DNA from: HKST-UBA178 sp965223815
Lineage (GTDB): Bacteria; Pseudomonadota; Gammaproteobacteria; Chromatiales; Chromatiaceae
Direction: 5' to 3'
Assembly: GCA_965223815.1 (NCBI GenBank)
Contig: OZ245019.1
Location: 496,001-560,000 of the forward strand
DNA: 64,000 nucleotides
Shown: one piece after another, positions 1 through 7,961 of the stretch
Numbering within the stretch: position 1 is the stretch's first letter
Layout: the number at the start of each line of letters is the position of its first letter
The notes under the pieces: model-generated
Database searches by the model: none
Told to the model about the DNA's origin: nothing
Seen by the model: only the letters and a program-made list of their open reading frames with translations
Translations under genes and position numbers: made by a program

Positions 1-690
1 CTGAATACCTCGGATTAACGCTGGAATCACGTCATCCGGCAACTGTTGCCAAGTGCCTTGCTTCATATCCCAGACTCCCGCTTCGTTACCATCTCGGCTC
101 AAATAAAAAACGTTTAGCCGCCCGACACGAAGAAATTCTACTGCCACCGGAGGTTCTCTATTCTCCAAAACTCCGTTGTAGGCCTCCAGTGTGTAGCCGT
201 AAGCCGTTTCCCCCCGATAGGCCTCCATAATGCGATGGTAGATTTCGCCGGTTTTGGGATCAGGGGCATCAAGCGCTTTGCGCAGCTCAGCTACCTGAGC
301 GTGGCGCTGAGAAAGATGGAAAGGCTGATCGAGAGAGATCGTGGTTTCAAGCACTGCTACCATCTTGAGCAGCAAAGGGGTCGTCTTGTGAGAGGTGAGT
401 TGTATCTGATGGTAGGTATCAAGCTGCTGGCGTTGAGCGGCGATCTGCTGTTCGAGAAGCGCGTTGTCCGCGCTTTGCAAGTCTATCTGCCGCAGTATCT
501 CGAGATATCGGCGGTGGGTCTCGGATCGGGCGGTGGCCAACTCATCGATTTGCTCCTGGGCGGCAACGGATTCCCGTTGACTCTGTTTGCGCGATTCGAT
601 GGCCTGCACTAGGGAACTCTCTTCACGAGTATGTCCGGGAAGACAAACTAGGAGGATGGTTATGATTAAAATCAACTTATACGGGAGCAT
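1..690 (-). CDS. DUF3450 family exported protein (3' end outside window)
   Basis: The minus-strand frame is open from an ATG at 690 to the left edge, 230 codons without a stop, so the C-terminus is missing. It begins with a hydrophobic signal sequence (residues 1-21, LILIITILLVCLPG) and continues as a long Gln/Glu/Arg-rich coiled coil (about 25-110). It then enters the conserved DUF3450 globular part, with VEFLRVGRLNVFYLS and EAGVWDMKQGTWQQLP near the edge. Proteins of this family are periplasmic, of unknown function, and usually encoded first in ExbB/ExbD/TonB-type operons, so such genes may lie to the left of the window. That neighbourhood is inference. Family assignment is fairly sure. Confidence 0.8.
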   Translation of the reverse strand, partial: MLPYKLILIITILLVCLPGHTREESSLVQAIESRKQSQRESVAAQEQIDELATARSETHRRYLEILRQIDLQSADNALLEQQIAAQRQQLDTYHQIQLTSHKTTPLLLKMVAVLETTISLDQPFHLSQRHAQVAELRKALDAPDPKTGEIYHRIMEAYRGETAYGYTLEAYNGVLENREPPVAVEFLRVGRLNVFYLSRDGNEAGVWDMKQGTWQQLPDDVIPALIRGIQ

Positions 691-983
691 GGTCCGAAAA
701 CAGGTGGGTAATCGTGTGAATGCCGTCCACTGGAATATTCCTCGGCGGAAGCGGCTGTCTACTGTTACTCTGTTAGCTGTCGCCAACGGTATGGGGCTGT
801 TCCCAGCCGTCGAAACACAGGCTTTGGTGCGCTACTCCTATCACTAAAATCGTGAGGATCTACCGGGCATTATTATGCATGGTTTTTGAGTTGATTATTA
901 GATATCACGGCACCGGAATCGACGCCTGTTCTCATTCTCGAGCTTTACAAACTGCAGCGATTTAAATAAAGAGAAGCCCCGTT

Positions 984-1229
984 ATGCCCTGGTACGTTTA
1001 CATCGCCTACTGCGCAGATGGTTCGCTATATACCGGTGTGGCAAAAGATGTTGGGGAGCGGATTGTCCAACACAATAGCGGTCGCGGAGCCAAGTACACT
1101 CGCTCCAGACGGCCGCTGGAGCTGGCGTATGTCGAACCGCGGGAGGATCGGAGCAGTGCATTGCGGAGAGAGGCGGAGATCAAGCGCCTGTCACGGAGTA
1201 ACAAACTGGCGCTAATCTTCAGCGGTTAG
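984..1229 (+). CDS. GIY-YIG domain protein (YhbQ/UPF0213 type)
   Basis: An 81-residue single-domain protein starting WYVYIAYCADGSLYTGVA, which carries the GIY-YIG core (WYVYI and LYTGV) followed by the usual HNSGRGAKYT and the Arg and Glu positions of the fold (ALRREAEIKRLSR). Length and architecture match the small stand-alone UPF0213/YhbQ group, not intron-encoded homing enzymes, which carry extra DNA-binding regions. The fold is that of a metal-dependent nuclease, but the cellular role of this group is poorly defined. It lies alone on the plus strand, tail-to-tail with mobB (10 bp between stops), so it is probably transcribed by itself. Confidence 0.85.
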   Translation: MPWYVYIAYCADGSLYTGVAKDVGERIVQHNSGRGAKYTRSRRPLELAYVEPREDRSSALRREAEIKRLSRSNKLALIFSG

Positions 1230-1239
1230 CGCAATCAAA

Positions 1240-1800
1240 TCAGATGCAGATGCTTGAGTGGGGCTTCATGCGGGCCGATGGTAGCCAGTCACGAATGAAC
1301 AGGGCTATGCGGTCCGGCCTGTTTAGGTCGAGGCGGGTGACCTGGTCGGGATGAGCATGAACAAGTGGGGTATCACTGGCGACGGCAATGATATTGGGAT
1401 CTCGGGGAAAGATCAGCGGCATGCCCAGGCTGGGGCGGTGGAGCTCGATCTTGGGTATGGCCTCGCGCTTGAATCCCTCCACCAGTACCAGGTCTAAGTG
1501 ACTAGGGTTCAGCACTTCAAGGGCATCATCGAGACAAGGCTCTTCGGCCCCGTCCGGAAACTCCTCCACCCAGGCAAGCCGCCCACGTGAGGCCACCAGC
1601 ATTTGGTCGGCACCCGCTTGTCTCAGCCGGTAACTGTCTTTACCGGGATAGTCTATGTCAAATGCGTGGTGCGCGTGTTTGACCATGCCTATTCTCAATC
1701 CATCGGCTTTCAGCAGTGGGATAAGGCGCGTGAGCAGGGTGGTTTTCCCGGTACCGCTGAAAGCGCAAAATCCCAATACCGGCAGCGCATATCGATTCAT
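1240..1800 (-). CDS. mobB: Molybdopterin-guanine dinucleotide biosynthesis adaptor MobB
   Basis: A 186-residue P-loop protein. The Walker A motif SGTGKTT is at residues 15-21 and is followed by KHAHHAFDIDYPGKDSYRLRQ, the conserved MobB segment. LVLVEGFKREAIPKIELHR near residues 104-122 is also typical. MobB binds GTP and assists MobA in forming the bis-MGD cofactor of the DMSO-reductase enzyme family, to which the formate dehydrogenase further right belongs. The start codon overlaps the stop of mobA by four bases, so the two are translationally coupled in the tupA-mobA-mobB run. Confidence 0.93.
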   Translation of the reverse strand: MNRYALPVLGFCAFSGTGKTTLLTRLIPLLKADGLRIGMVKHAHHAFDIDYPGKDSYRLRQAGADQMLVASRGRLAWVEEFPDGAEEPCLDDALEVLNPSHLDLVLVEGFKREAIPKIELHRPSLGMPLIFPRDPNIIAVASDTPLVHAHPDQVTRLDLNRPDRIALFIRDWLPSARMKPHSSICI

Positions 1801-2399
1801 GGTCCTGAGTCCCCCGCTTCGAGCTTACGCTGATCCACCGGCGTATTGATATTGAGGAAAGCGGATGCGCACTGGGAGAAATCCGCAATGGCCATGCGGT
1901 GATGCCCGTACCAGAGGTCGATCTTGCGGTCTCCGCCAGCCAAAAAGGACATCAGGCTGGGAAGCAGGGATACCGGCAGCAGGGCGTGTACTGGCTGCAG
2001 GCGCCGGCCGTCATGGGCGACGCAGAGCTCTCCCTGCTGTGATTCAAATGCTTGGCACATCCTGGTGACGTAGTCGTCGGGGAGTTGAGGACTGTCGCAG
2101 GGTAGGGTGATGATGTTGGGGGTGTTTGCGGCTGCCATGGCCGCTGCAAACCCCGCCAGAGGACCTTGGTAGTCTGCCAACTGATCGCAAATCACAGTAT
2201 CCGCATAGCTGCGGTAGCGGTCTAGATTGCGATTGGCATTGATGATGACCTTGCCCACCCATGGCCGCACGGCTTCGATTACCCGTTCGACGAGCGGTTG
2301 TCCGTTGAATTCCACCAATCCCTTGTCTTCTCCTCCCATGCGGCGGCCGCGGCCTCCGGCGAGAATGACGGCGGTGATATCCTCTGTCGCAATTGGCAT
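1797..2399 (-). CDS. mobA: Molybdenum cofactor guanylyltransferase MobA
   Basis: A 200-residue nucleotidyltransferase that transfers GMP from GTP to Mo-molybdopterin, giving MGD. The N-terminal signature LAGGRGRRMGGEDKGL (residues 13-28) is the GTP-binding loop of MobA. VICDQLADYQGPLAGFAAAM and TLPCDSPQLP further on are also diagnostic; the Asp of PCDSP is the metal ligand expected from the family. It lies 10 bp downstream of tupA and overlaps mobB, consistent with one transcript that couples oxyanion uptake to cofactor maturation. Start is the ATG at 2399. Confidence 0.94.
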   Translation of the reverse strand: MPIATEDITAVILAGGRGRRMGGEDKGLVEFNGQPLVERVIEAVRPWVGKVIINANRNLDRYRSYADTVICDQLADYQGPLAGFAAAMAAANTPNIITLPCDSPQLPDDYVTRMCQAFESQQGELCVAHDGRRLQPVHALLPVSLLPSLMSFLAGGDRKIDLWYGHHRMAIADFSQCASAFLNINTPVDQRKLEAGDSGP

Positions 2400-2409
2400 T
2401 GGCCGAAAT

Positions 2410-3240
2410 CTATTGCTGTACAGCTAGCTGGCTGGCGTCGGCCGAGGGGGTGAACAGGTGCTGTCCGGAGATGGTAAAATCTCCGATTAACTCTTGCCCT
2501 CGGCTGGAGGTAAGCCAGGAAATGAGATGGGTTGCCCCGGCGTAGTTGATGTCCGGATAGCGGGCGGGGTTTACGGCTATAACCCCGTATGGGTTGAATA
2601 GTCTGGGATCGCCCTGGAAACGGATTGTGAGCGGTGATTTGTCACGATAGGCGAGCCATGTCCCTCGGTCGGTCAGTGTGTAGGCACCCAGTTCGCCTGC
2701 GATCTGTAAAACCTTTCCCATTCCCTGTCCAGCCTCCCGGTACCAGTTTCCGGACGGGGAGATTCCAGCACTTTTCCAGAGATTGAGTTCCTTCTTGTGG
2801 GTGCCCGAATCGTCGCCACGGGATATGAACAGCGCCTCGCTATTGGCAACTTTGCGGAGGGCCTCAGAGGCATCAGTGCTGCTACTGATGTCCCCCGGGT
2901 CTCTCTCGGGCCCCACAATGATGAAATCGTTGTACATCAGGTCACGCCGGTCGATACCGAAACCAGCCTCGACAAAACGCTTTTCAGCACCCGGTGCATG
3001 CACCAGCACCAGGTCGACGTCACCATCCCGGCCCATGCGCAGCGCCTTACCGGTGCCGACGGCGATGACGTGGACCTTGATCCCGGTCTCTTTCTGGAAT
3101 TCGGGTAGCAGCACTGCCAGCAGCCCTGAATTGTCGGTGCTAGTGGTCGTTGCCATTCGCAGAGTGACGGCGTTATCTCCAACTGTTGCGGGCGCCCACA
3201 GGAGAAAAATTGCAACCAGCAGGGACCGAACCATCGTCAT
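2410..3240 (-). CDS. tupA: Tungstate/molybdate-type ABC transporter substrate-binding protein (TupA-like)
   Basis: A 276-residue periplasmic binding protein with a signal peptide (about residues 1-21). The oxyanion signature TTTSTDNSGLL at 31-41 characterises the TupA family, which prefers tungstate in characterised members. DVDLVLVHAPGAEKRFVEAG, YNDFIIVGP and FISRGDDSGTHKKEL are further family motifs. The permease (tupB) and ATPase (tupC) are not adjacent, so the protein must use components encoded elsewhere or act with a sensor. It heads the tupA-mobA-mobB run behind a sigma-54-type promoter. The ATG at 3240 has AGGAGG eight bases upstream. Whether the ligand is tungstate or molybdate cannot be told from sequence. 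Confidence 0.88.
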   Translation of the reverse strand: MTMVRSLLVAIFLLWAPATVGDNAVTLRMATTTSTDNSGLLAVLLPEFQKETGIKVHVIAVGTGKALRMGRDGDVDLVLVHAPGAEKRFVEAGFGIDRRDLMYNDFIIVGPERDPGDISSSTDASEALRKVANSEALFISRGDDSGTHKKELNLWKSAGISPSGNWYREAGQGMGKVLQIAGELGAYTLTDRGTWLAYRDKSPLTIRFQGDPRLFNPYGVIAVNPARYPDINYAGATHLISWLTSSRGQELIGDFTISGQHLFTPSADASQLAVQQ

Positions 3241-3280
3241 TACCGAAACCTCCTAACTCGAAATGCGTGCCAGATTCGGC

Positions 3281-3296
3281 AGCAATAGTAGTGCCA
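3281..3296 (-). promoter_or_regulatory. Sigma-54 (-24/-12) promoter of tupA-mobA-mobB
   Basis: On the minus strand, 3296 to 3281 reads TGGCACTACTATTGCT, a full match to the sigma-54 consensus TGGCAC-N5-TTGC with GG and GC separated by ten bases. The expected transcription start is near 3270, about 30 bases before the tupA ATG. The remaining 3300-3608 stretch between the divergent tupA and response regulator genes holds no other gene I can support. It must contain the regulator's own promoter and any activator sites, which I could not place confidently. Confidence 0.8.
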
Positions 3297-3608
3297 ATGA
3301 TGGTGCATTCCCAGCTAAAAGGTCCAGTAGAAGGGGTGATTTTCGGAAAAAGGCGACAAATAGCGACCCTTTGGGGGTTGGCGACATTGGCTCAGGTTTA
3401 CAAGAAACGCCTGCTGGGCTACTTTGATTGGGTATTAATGACCTACTACTGATCAATAATAACGACAAAATGTACCAATATTGGGCTTAAATGCCTTTGG
3501 GAATGGCTAGTCCCCGGGCCGCACAGGGAGCGAACGTTGGAATCGGAAGATCTACCGCAAGCAAAGAAAGATGGCCAATACTGCCCTGAAGGCGGGGTGG
3601 GCCTGCGC

Positions 3609-4937
3609 ATGAAATCGATACTGATTGTCGATGACGAGCCGGGAATACGCAGCTTTCTCAAACGCGGCCTGGAGAAGCGTTTTGGGTTGGTCGAGCTGGT
3701 TGACAACGCCGAGTCCGCGGAGGAACTTCACCGGCGCTGCCACTTTGATCTGATTATTTGTGATATTCGGTTACCGGGTGTTTCCGGTGTCGACTGGGTG
3801 ACCTCGCTTCGGGAACAGAGCAACAACGCGGCCGTCATTTTTATTACCGCCCACGCCAATTTGGAGAGTGCTGTGGCCGCTCTGCGTGCCGGTGCCGACG
3901 ACTTCATACTCAAACCCTTTCGCATGGGGCAGTTATTGACATCGGTCGAACGCTGTCTGGAGAGGCAGCAGATGGAGCGTGAGAACTATGTTCTTAAAAG
4001 ACAGATCGAGCAGATTTATGACGGTAGTGGCCTAGTGGGGGAGTGCGAGCAGTTTCAAATGATCTCGCAGCTGATAAAGCGCGTGGCCCCCATGCCTTCG
4101 ACGGTACTGATCGAGGGGGAGTCGGGCACGGGCAAGGAGCTGGCAGCCCGGGCGATACATGATCTGAGCGGCCGCGAAGGCAGTTTCGTACCCATCAACT
4201 GCGGCGCGCTGTCACCGGAACTGCTGGAGAGCGAATTATTCGGCCACCTGAAAGGGGCTTTTACCGGGGCACACCAGGCTCGTGACGGTCTGTTTCGCTA
4301 CGCGGATGGTGGGACGCTGTTCCTCGACGAAATCGGTGAAATGCCACTGCCGATGCAGGCTCATTTGCTGCGGGTGCTCGAGGAGCGCACGATACGGGCA
4401 CTGGGCTCCAATAACGAAACCCCCGTGGACGTGCGTGTTATTGCGGCAACCAATCGGGACCTCTCCAGTGAAGTAAGGCGCGGTAACTTTCGCGAAGACC
4501 TGTTTTTTCGCCTCAACGTACTCACCATCCGCATGCCTCCGCTGCGCGATCACAAGGAAGACCTTCCGGTGTTGGTGCGTCATTTCGTCAACACCCTGGC
4601 GCCGGAGCTCGGCATTCCCGTGCCTGAAATCTGTGCTCATGAGATGGCCAATCTGCAGGCCTACGACTGGCCTGGAAATGTCAGGGAGCTGAAAAACGTG
4701 ATCGAGCGTTGCCTGCTGTTGAATGCGCCCCCGGATCAGTGTGTAGCAGGCCCGCTGGTAACCGCCAATAAAGGGGCGGATAGCGGTGACGAGTCGTTGC
4801 GCCTGGCGACCGTGGAGAAACGGCATATCCTCAGGGTGCTGGATATGTCACAGGGTAACAAATCCCTGGCAGCCAGGCGGCTGGGCATTTCCCGCAAGAC
4901 CCTTGAGCGAAAGGTCCTGGCCTGGTCGTCCCAGTGA
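3609..4937 (+). CDS. Sigma-54-dependent NtrC-family response regulator
   Basis: A 442-residue activator. The receiver domain (1-120) has acidic residues DDE at 8-10 and the phospho-acceptor Asp52 in IICDIRLPG. The AAA+ domain (about 140-370) has Walker A GESGTGKE, the sigma-54-contacting loop GAFTGA and Walker B LFLDEIGE. A Fis-type HTH ends the protein (NKSLAARRLGISRKTLERK). I chose the ATG at 3609 because the receiver begins directly there; an in-frame TTG at 3537 with AGGGAG ahead of it would add 24 residues. The kinase gene follows after 26 bp. Two sigma-54-type promoters flank the locus (before tupA and before DUF3305), making them its likely targets by inference. Confidence 0.92.
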   Translation: MKSILIVDDEPGIRSFLKRGLEKRFGLVELVDNAESAEELHRRCHFDLIICDIRLPGVSGVDWVTSLREQSNNAAVIFITAHANLESAVAALRAGADDFILKPFRMGQLLTSVERCLERQQMERENYVLKRQIEQIYDGSGLVGECEQFQMISQLIKRVAPMPSTVLIEGESGTGKELAARAIHDLSGREGSFVPINCGALSPELLESELFGHLKGAFTGAHQARDGLFRYADGGTLFLDEIGEMPLPMQAHLLRVLEERTIRALGSNNETPVDVRVIAATNRDLSSEVRRGNFREDLFFRLNVLTIRMPPLRDHKEDLPVLVRHFVNTLAPELGIPVPEICAHEMANLQAYDWPGNVRELKNVIERCLLLNAPPDQCVAGPLVTANKGADSGDESLRLATVEKRHILRVLDMSQGNKSLAARRLGISRKTLERKVLAWSSQ

Positions 4938-4963
4938 CCCGCATCCTGAATCCAAGCTGAGAG

Positions 4964-7039
4964 ATGCTCCTGCTTCGGCGTCTGCTCCGATCGATTCAGA
5001 CGAAAGTTCGCTACAAGCTTTTGGCGATGGTGTTGCTGCCGATTCTGTTAGTGATGCCCGTTTCTTTGGCGCTGGCGGTTTATTGGGGGGCGAAACTCAC
5101 CTACGACCAGCTGTTTATCAAAGTGAATACCGATCTGTCGGTGGCCCAGGATGCGTTCAGTAGAATTCAGGAAGACTACCTGCGGCTTTTGGAGCAACTG
5201 GCGGAGTCTCATGATTTTCACCTGGCCCTGGAAGTGCATAACGATGATGCAATCCAACAACAGGTGGAGAAATTACAAAAAAGTGCGGGCTTCTCCTATC
5301 TGCGGGTTTTGAGGCCCGCCTCGGATGCCAGGGATGCGGCGCTACGCGAGCCACTCTCTCCCCTCTATCTCCGGGCACTGCAAGGTCAGGCAGTGAGCGG
5401 CATAGAGGTTTTTTCCGAGGCTGATCTGAAGGCGCTGGATGAAGGGCTCGCTGAGCAGGTACGACTGCCACTGCGGAAAACGCCGAGAGCGCGGCCCACC
5501 AGGGAGCAACTGTCGAATCGGGGGATGATGGTGCGTGTGATCTACCCGCTGACAAATTCCTGGGACAGCACCGAGAGCGTGCTCGATGGTGGAGTGTTGC
5601 TCAATGGCAATTTTGCTTTCGTCGATGAGATCAGAGATCTGGTCTACGGCCCCGGAAGCCTGCCTGCAGAGAGCATCGGTACGGTTACCGTGTTCCTCGA
5701 TGACGTGAGAATCAGCACCAATGTGCCGCTCGAGCCAGGGCAGCGCGCGCTGGGCACTCGGGTATCCAAGGAGGTTCGCAACCGGGTTTTGGAGCAGGGG
5801 GAGGTCTGGATCAATCGTGCCTTTGTTGTCAATGACTGGTACATCTCGGCCTACCAGCCCATCTACGATGTCAACGGCGAGCGTGTGGGAATGCTCTATT
5901 CGGGATTTCTCGAGGCGCCATATCGGAGAGAAATCTGGCAGACGGTTGCGGTGCTGGCAGCTGCGGTACTGCTGCTGACCGCAGTCTATTCGTTGATCGC
6001 GGTCAAAGGGGCAGAGACCATATTCAAACCGATAGAGGCCATCAGCAGTGTGGTGCAGGCGACCAGGAGGGAGCAGTCACAGCGCATCGGCAGGGTCTCT
6101 TCACAAGATGAACTTGGCGAACTGGCGCGGGAATTCGATGCCATGTTGGATCTCCTGGATCAGCGTAAGCAGGAGATCGAAGGGTGGGTTGACCGCCTGG
6201 AGGCTAAGGTGAAAGAGCGCACTGCGGAATTGGAGCGTAGAAATAGCGATTTGCAGCGCACTGTGCGTTTGTTGCGGCAGACCCGCCGCCAGCTGGTGCT
6301 CGCCGAGAAACTCGCCGCACTGGGAGAACTGACCGCGGGCATCGCCCATGAAATCAATAACCCTGCCGCGGTCATCCTGGGCAATCTGGATGTTTTGGTA
6401 TCGGAGCTGGGAGCACAGGCGACCCCGGTTCGCCATGAGATCGATTTGATGATAGAGCAGATTTACCGCATTAAGGATATTGTAGATAACCTGCTGCAGT
6501 ATGCCCGGCCAGAAAGTTTTGCCGGGTATCTCACCGAGGTCGATATCAATACGCTGGTGACCGAGACCCTTAAATTGGTGCGACACGTCCGCGCCAAGGG
6601 AGAGTTCAGCATCGACCTGAATCTTCGGGCCAAGCGGAGCGTAACCATAAATCGTCAGGAATTGCAGCAGGTATTGGTGAATCTACTGGTGAATGCCATC
6701 CACGCCCTGGGTGCCAAGCCGGGGAAGATAGGGGTTTACAGTTGGGATTGGGACAGCAGGGGGGTTGTAATTGAAGTCGCGGATGACGGCGAAGGTATGG
6801 ATGAGGCGCGTATGGAGCGTATCTTCGATCCTTTTTTCAGCACCCGTGGGCAGGGAGAAGGGACGGGTTTGGGACTGTCCGTTAGCTACGGATTGATTCG
6901 CCGCTATGGCGGCAACATCACTGTTAAGTCAACTCCAGGTCAGGGCAGTCGTTTTCGGATTTGGTTACTGACAACACCGGTAATGGATGTGGACGAAGAG
7001 GCCATGATATCCCGCTTCGAGCTCGAGGAACTGCATTAA
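4964..7039 (+). CDS. Membrane sensor histidine kinase with periplasmic Cache-like sensor
   Basis: A 691-residue kinase. TM1 is at about 19-42 and TM2 at about 326-347, enclosing a roughly 280-residue periplasmic region that resembles a double Cache sensor (YISAYQPIYDVNGERVGMLYSG just before TM2). A HAMP segment and a coiled coil (400-445) follow. The HisKA motif LGELTAGIAHEINNP places the phospho-accepting histidine at 462, and the ATPase domain has N, G1, F and G2 boxes (VNLLVNAIHAL, DDGEGMD, FDPFFS, GTGLGLS). It is cognate by position to the upstream NtrC-type regulator. The ligand is unknown; formate, an oxyanion or a respiratory signal would fit the neighbourhood. The stop overlaps the convergent regulator gene by 4 bp. 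Confidence 0.9.
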   Translation: MLLLRRLLRSIQTKVRYKLLAMVLLPILLVMPVSLALAVYWGAKLTYDQLFIKVNTDLSVAQDAFSRIQEDYLRLLEQLAESHDFHLALEVHNDDAIQQQVEKLQKSAGFSYLRVLRPASDARDAALREPLSPLYLRALQGQAVSGIEVFSEADLKALDEGLAEQVRLPLRKTPRARPTREQLSNRGMMVRVIYPLTNSWDSTESVLDGGVLLNGNFAFVDEIRDLVYGPGSLPAESIGTVTVFLDDVRISTNVPLEPGQRALGTRVSKEVRNRVLEQGEVWINRAFVVNDWYISAYQPIYDVNGERVGMLYSGFLEAPYRREIWQTVAVLAAAVLLLTAVYSLIAVKGAETIFKPIEAISSVVQATRREQSQRIGRVSSQDELGELAREFDAMLDLLDQRKQEIEGWVDRLEAKVKERTAELERRNSDLQRTVRLLRQTRRQLVLAEKLAALGELTAGIAHEINNPAAVILGNLDVLVSELGAQATPVRHEIDLMIEQIYRIKDIVDNLLQYARPESFAGYLTEVDINTLVTETLKLVRHVRAKGEFSIDLNLRAKRSVTINRQELQQVLVNLLVNAIHALGAKPGKIGVYSWDWDSRGVVIEVADDGEGMDEARMERIFDPFFSTRGQGEGTGLGLSVSYGLIRRYGGNITVKSTPGQGSRFRIWLLTTPVMDVDEEAMISRFELEELH

Positions 7040-7950
7040 TCTTCCCCCCAGAGCAGTTGACCCGCACCAGTAAGGTCATACCCGGACAACGCCTTTGCTG
7101 TCTCCAGGGCAAAATTGGACTGCAGTCCGGAAATCAACTCCTGGAACAGGCGTCTGAACCAGATGCCCCTGGGTAAAACGAAATCGAATGATTCCCAACC
7201 GAAGCTCACGAACCCCAATTGAAACTCGCTGGCGGTGGCGCGTACACCGGGAGCGACATCAGCGCTGCCCAGGGTCAAGGCCGTCGCCGATTCCCGTTCT
7301 GAAAGTGCCGTAATCGGGCTGTTCAGCATACCCACGTTGAGGCCTTGGCGGCTGAGTATTTCCATCAGGAATCTTTGGGCGCCAGCGCCGTTTTGGCGCA
7401 GTACCCAGCGGAACCGGGTGTCGAACAACTGGGTTGGGTCGCCTTGATACCGCAGCAGGGGGGGAGCCACCAATAGCCCCAGCTCGCGTCTGAGAGCGCG
7501 GATGAGTACCCAGTTTCGATGCTGCCCATACTGCCTCAGCAGGGCGGGGTGGCGGGTGCCACTCTCGCTATGGGGTCCCCACCGTATGGCGCTTACGTCT
7601 ACCCGGCTGGCTTGCAACAGATCAAGACCCAGGCGGATTCCCGTGGGGGTATAGCTGATCAACGCATGGACGCCCGTGTCCCGGGCAATTTGCAGTACCA
7701 GCCGGTGCAGCAGTGGATCGTCGCCACCCGCGATGACCAGGCGGTCTGTAAGCAGGCCTCCGTGGGCAGAGTCGAGCATCCAGCGGTCGACCAGTTCCCT
7801 TGGGAACATCCACTTGCCGGTAACCTTGGTGGCGGGGATGCCTCCGTCGCCCACCAGCGCGTATATCTTCTTTTCGTTCAGATGTAGATATTCCGCCACC
7901 TGTTTAACACTCATGAAGACATCCGGTTGCGGGCGCGGCAAGGCGTTCAT
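7036..7950 (-). CDS. One-component regulator: excisionase-type HTH plus periplasmic-binding-protein-like domain
   Basis: A 304-residue cytoplasmic protein without signal peptide. Residues 10-60 form an excisionase/MerR-like winged HTH (FMSVKQVAEYLHLNEKKIYA, then TGKWMFPRELVDRWM). Residues 70-300 resemble the PBP-like ligand domain of molybdate/tungstate-associated regulators (GGDDPLLHRLVLQIA, SYTPTGIRLGLDLLQASRVD, GSADVAPGVRATA). Such regulators are known near Mo and W uptake or enzyme genes. Its place between the kinase and fdhD suggests it senses an oxyanion and controls nearby cofactor genes, which is inference. It ends 4 bp inside the convergent kinase gene and starts 11 bp after the fdhD stop, so it may be co-transcribed with moaA and fdhD. 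Confidence 0.82.
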   Translation of the reverse strand: MNALPRPQPDVFMSVKQVAEYLHLNEKKIYALVGDGGIPATKVTGKWMFPRELVDRWMLDSAHGGLLTDRLVIAGGDDPLLHRLVLQIARDTGVHALISYTPTGIRLGLDLLQASRVDVSAIRWGPHSESGTRHPALLRQYGQHRNWVLIRALRRELGLLVAPPLLRYQGDPTQLFDTRFRWVLRQNGAGAQRFLMEILSRQGLNVGMLNSPITALSERESATALTLGSADVAPGVRATASEFQLGFVSFGWESFDFVLPRGIWFRRLFQELISGLQSNFALETAKALSGYDLTGAGQLLWGED

Positions 7951-7961
7951 CTGTTACTCCT

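Noticed and set aside
984..1229. Homing endonuclease or mobile intron remnant from the GIY-YIG motif
   Set aside because: The protein is a compact single-domain UPF0213 type with no intron or element ends around it.
3537..3608. Upstream TTG start for the response regulator
   Set aside because: It has a fair ribosome site but adds 24 residues without homology before the receiver domain, which starts at the ATG at 3609.
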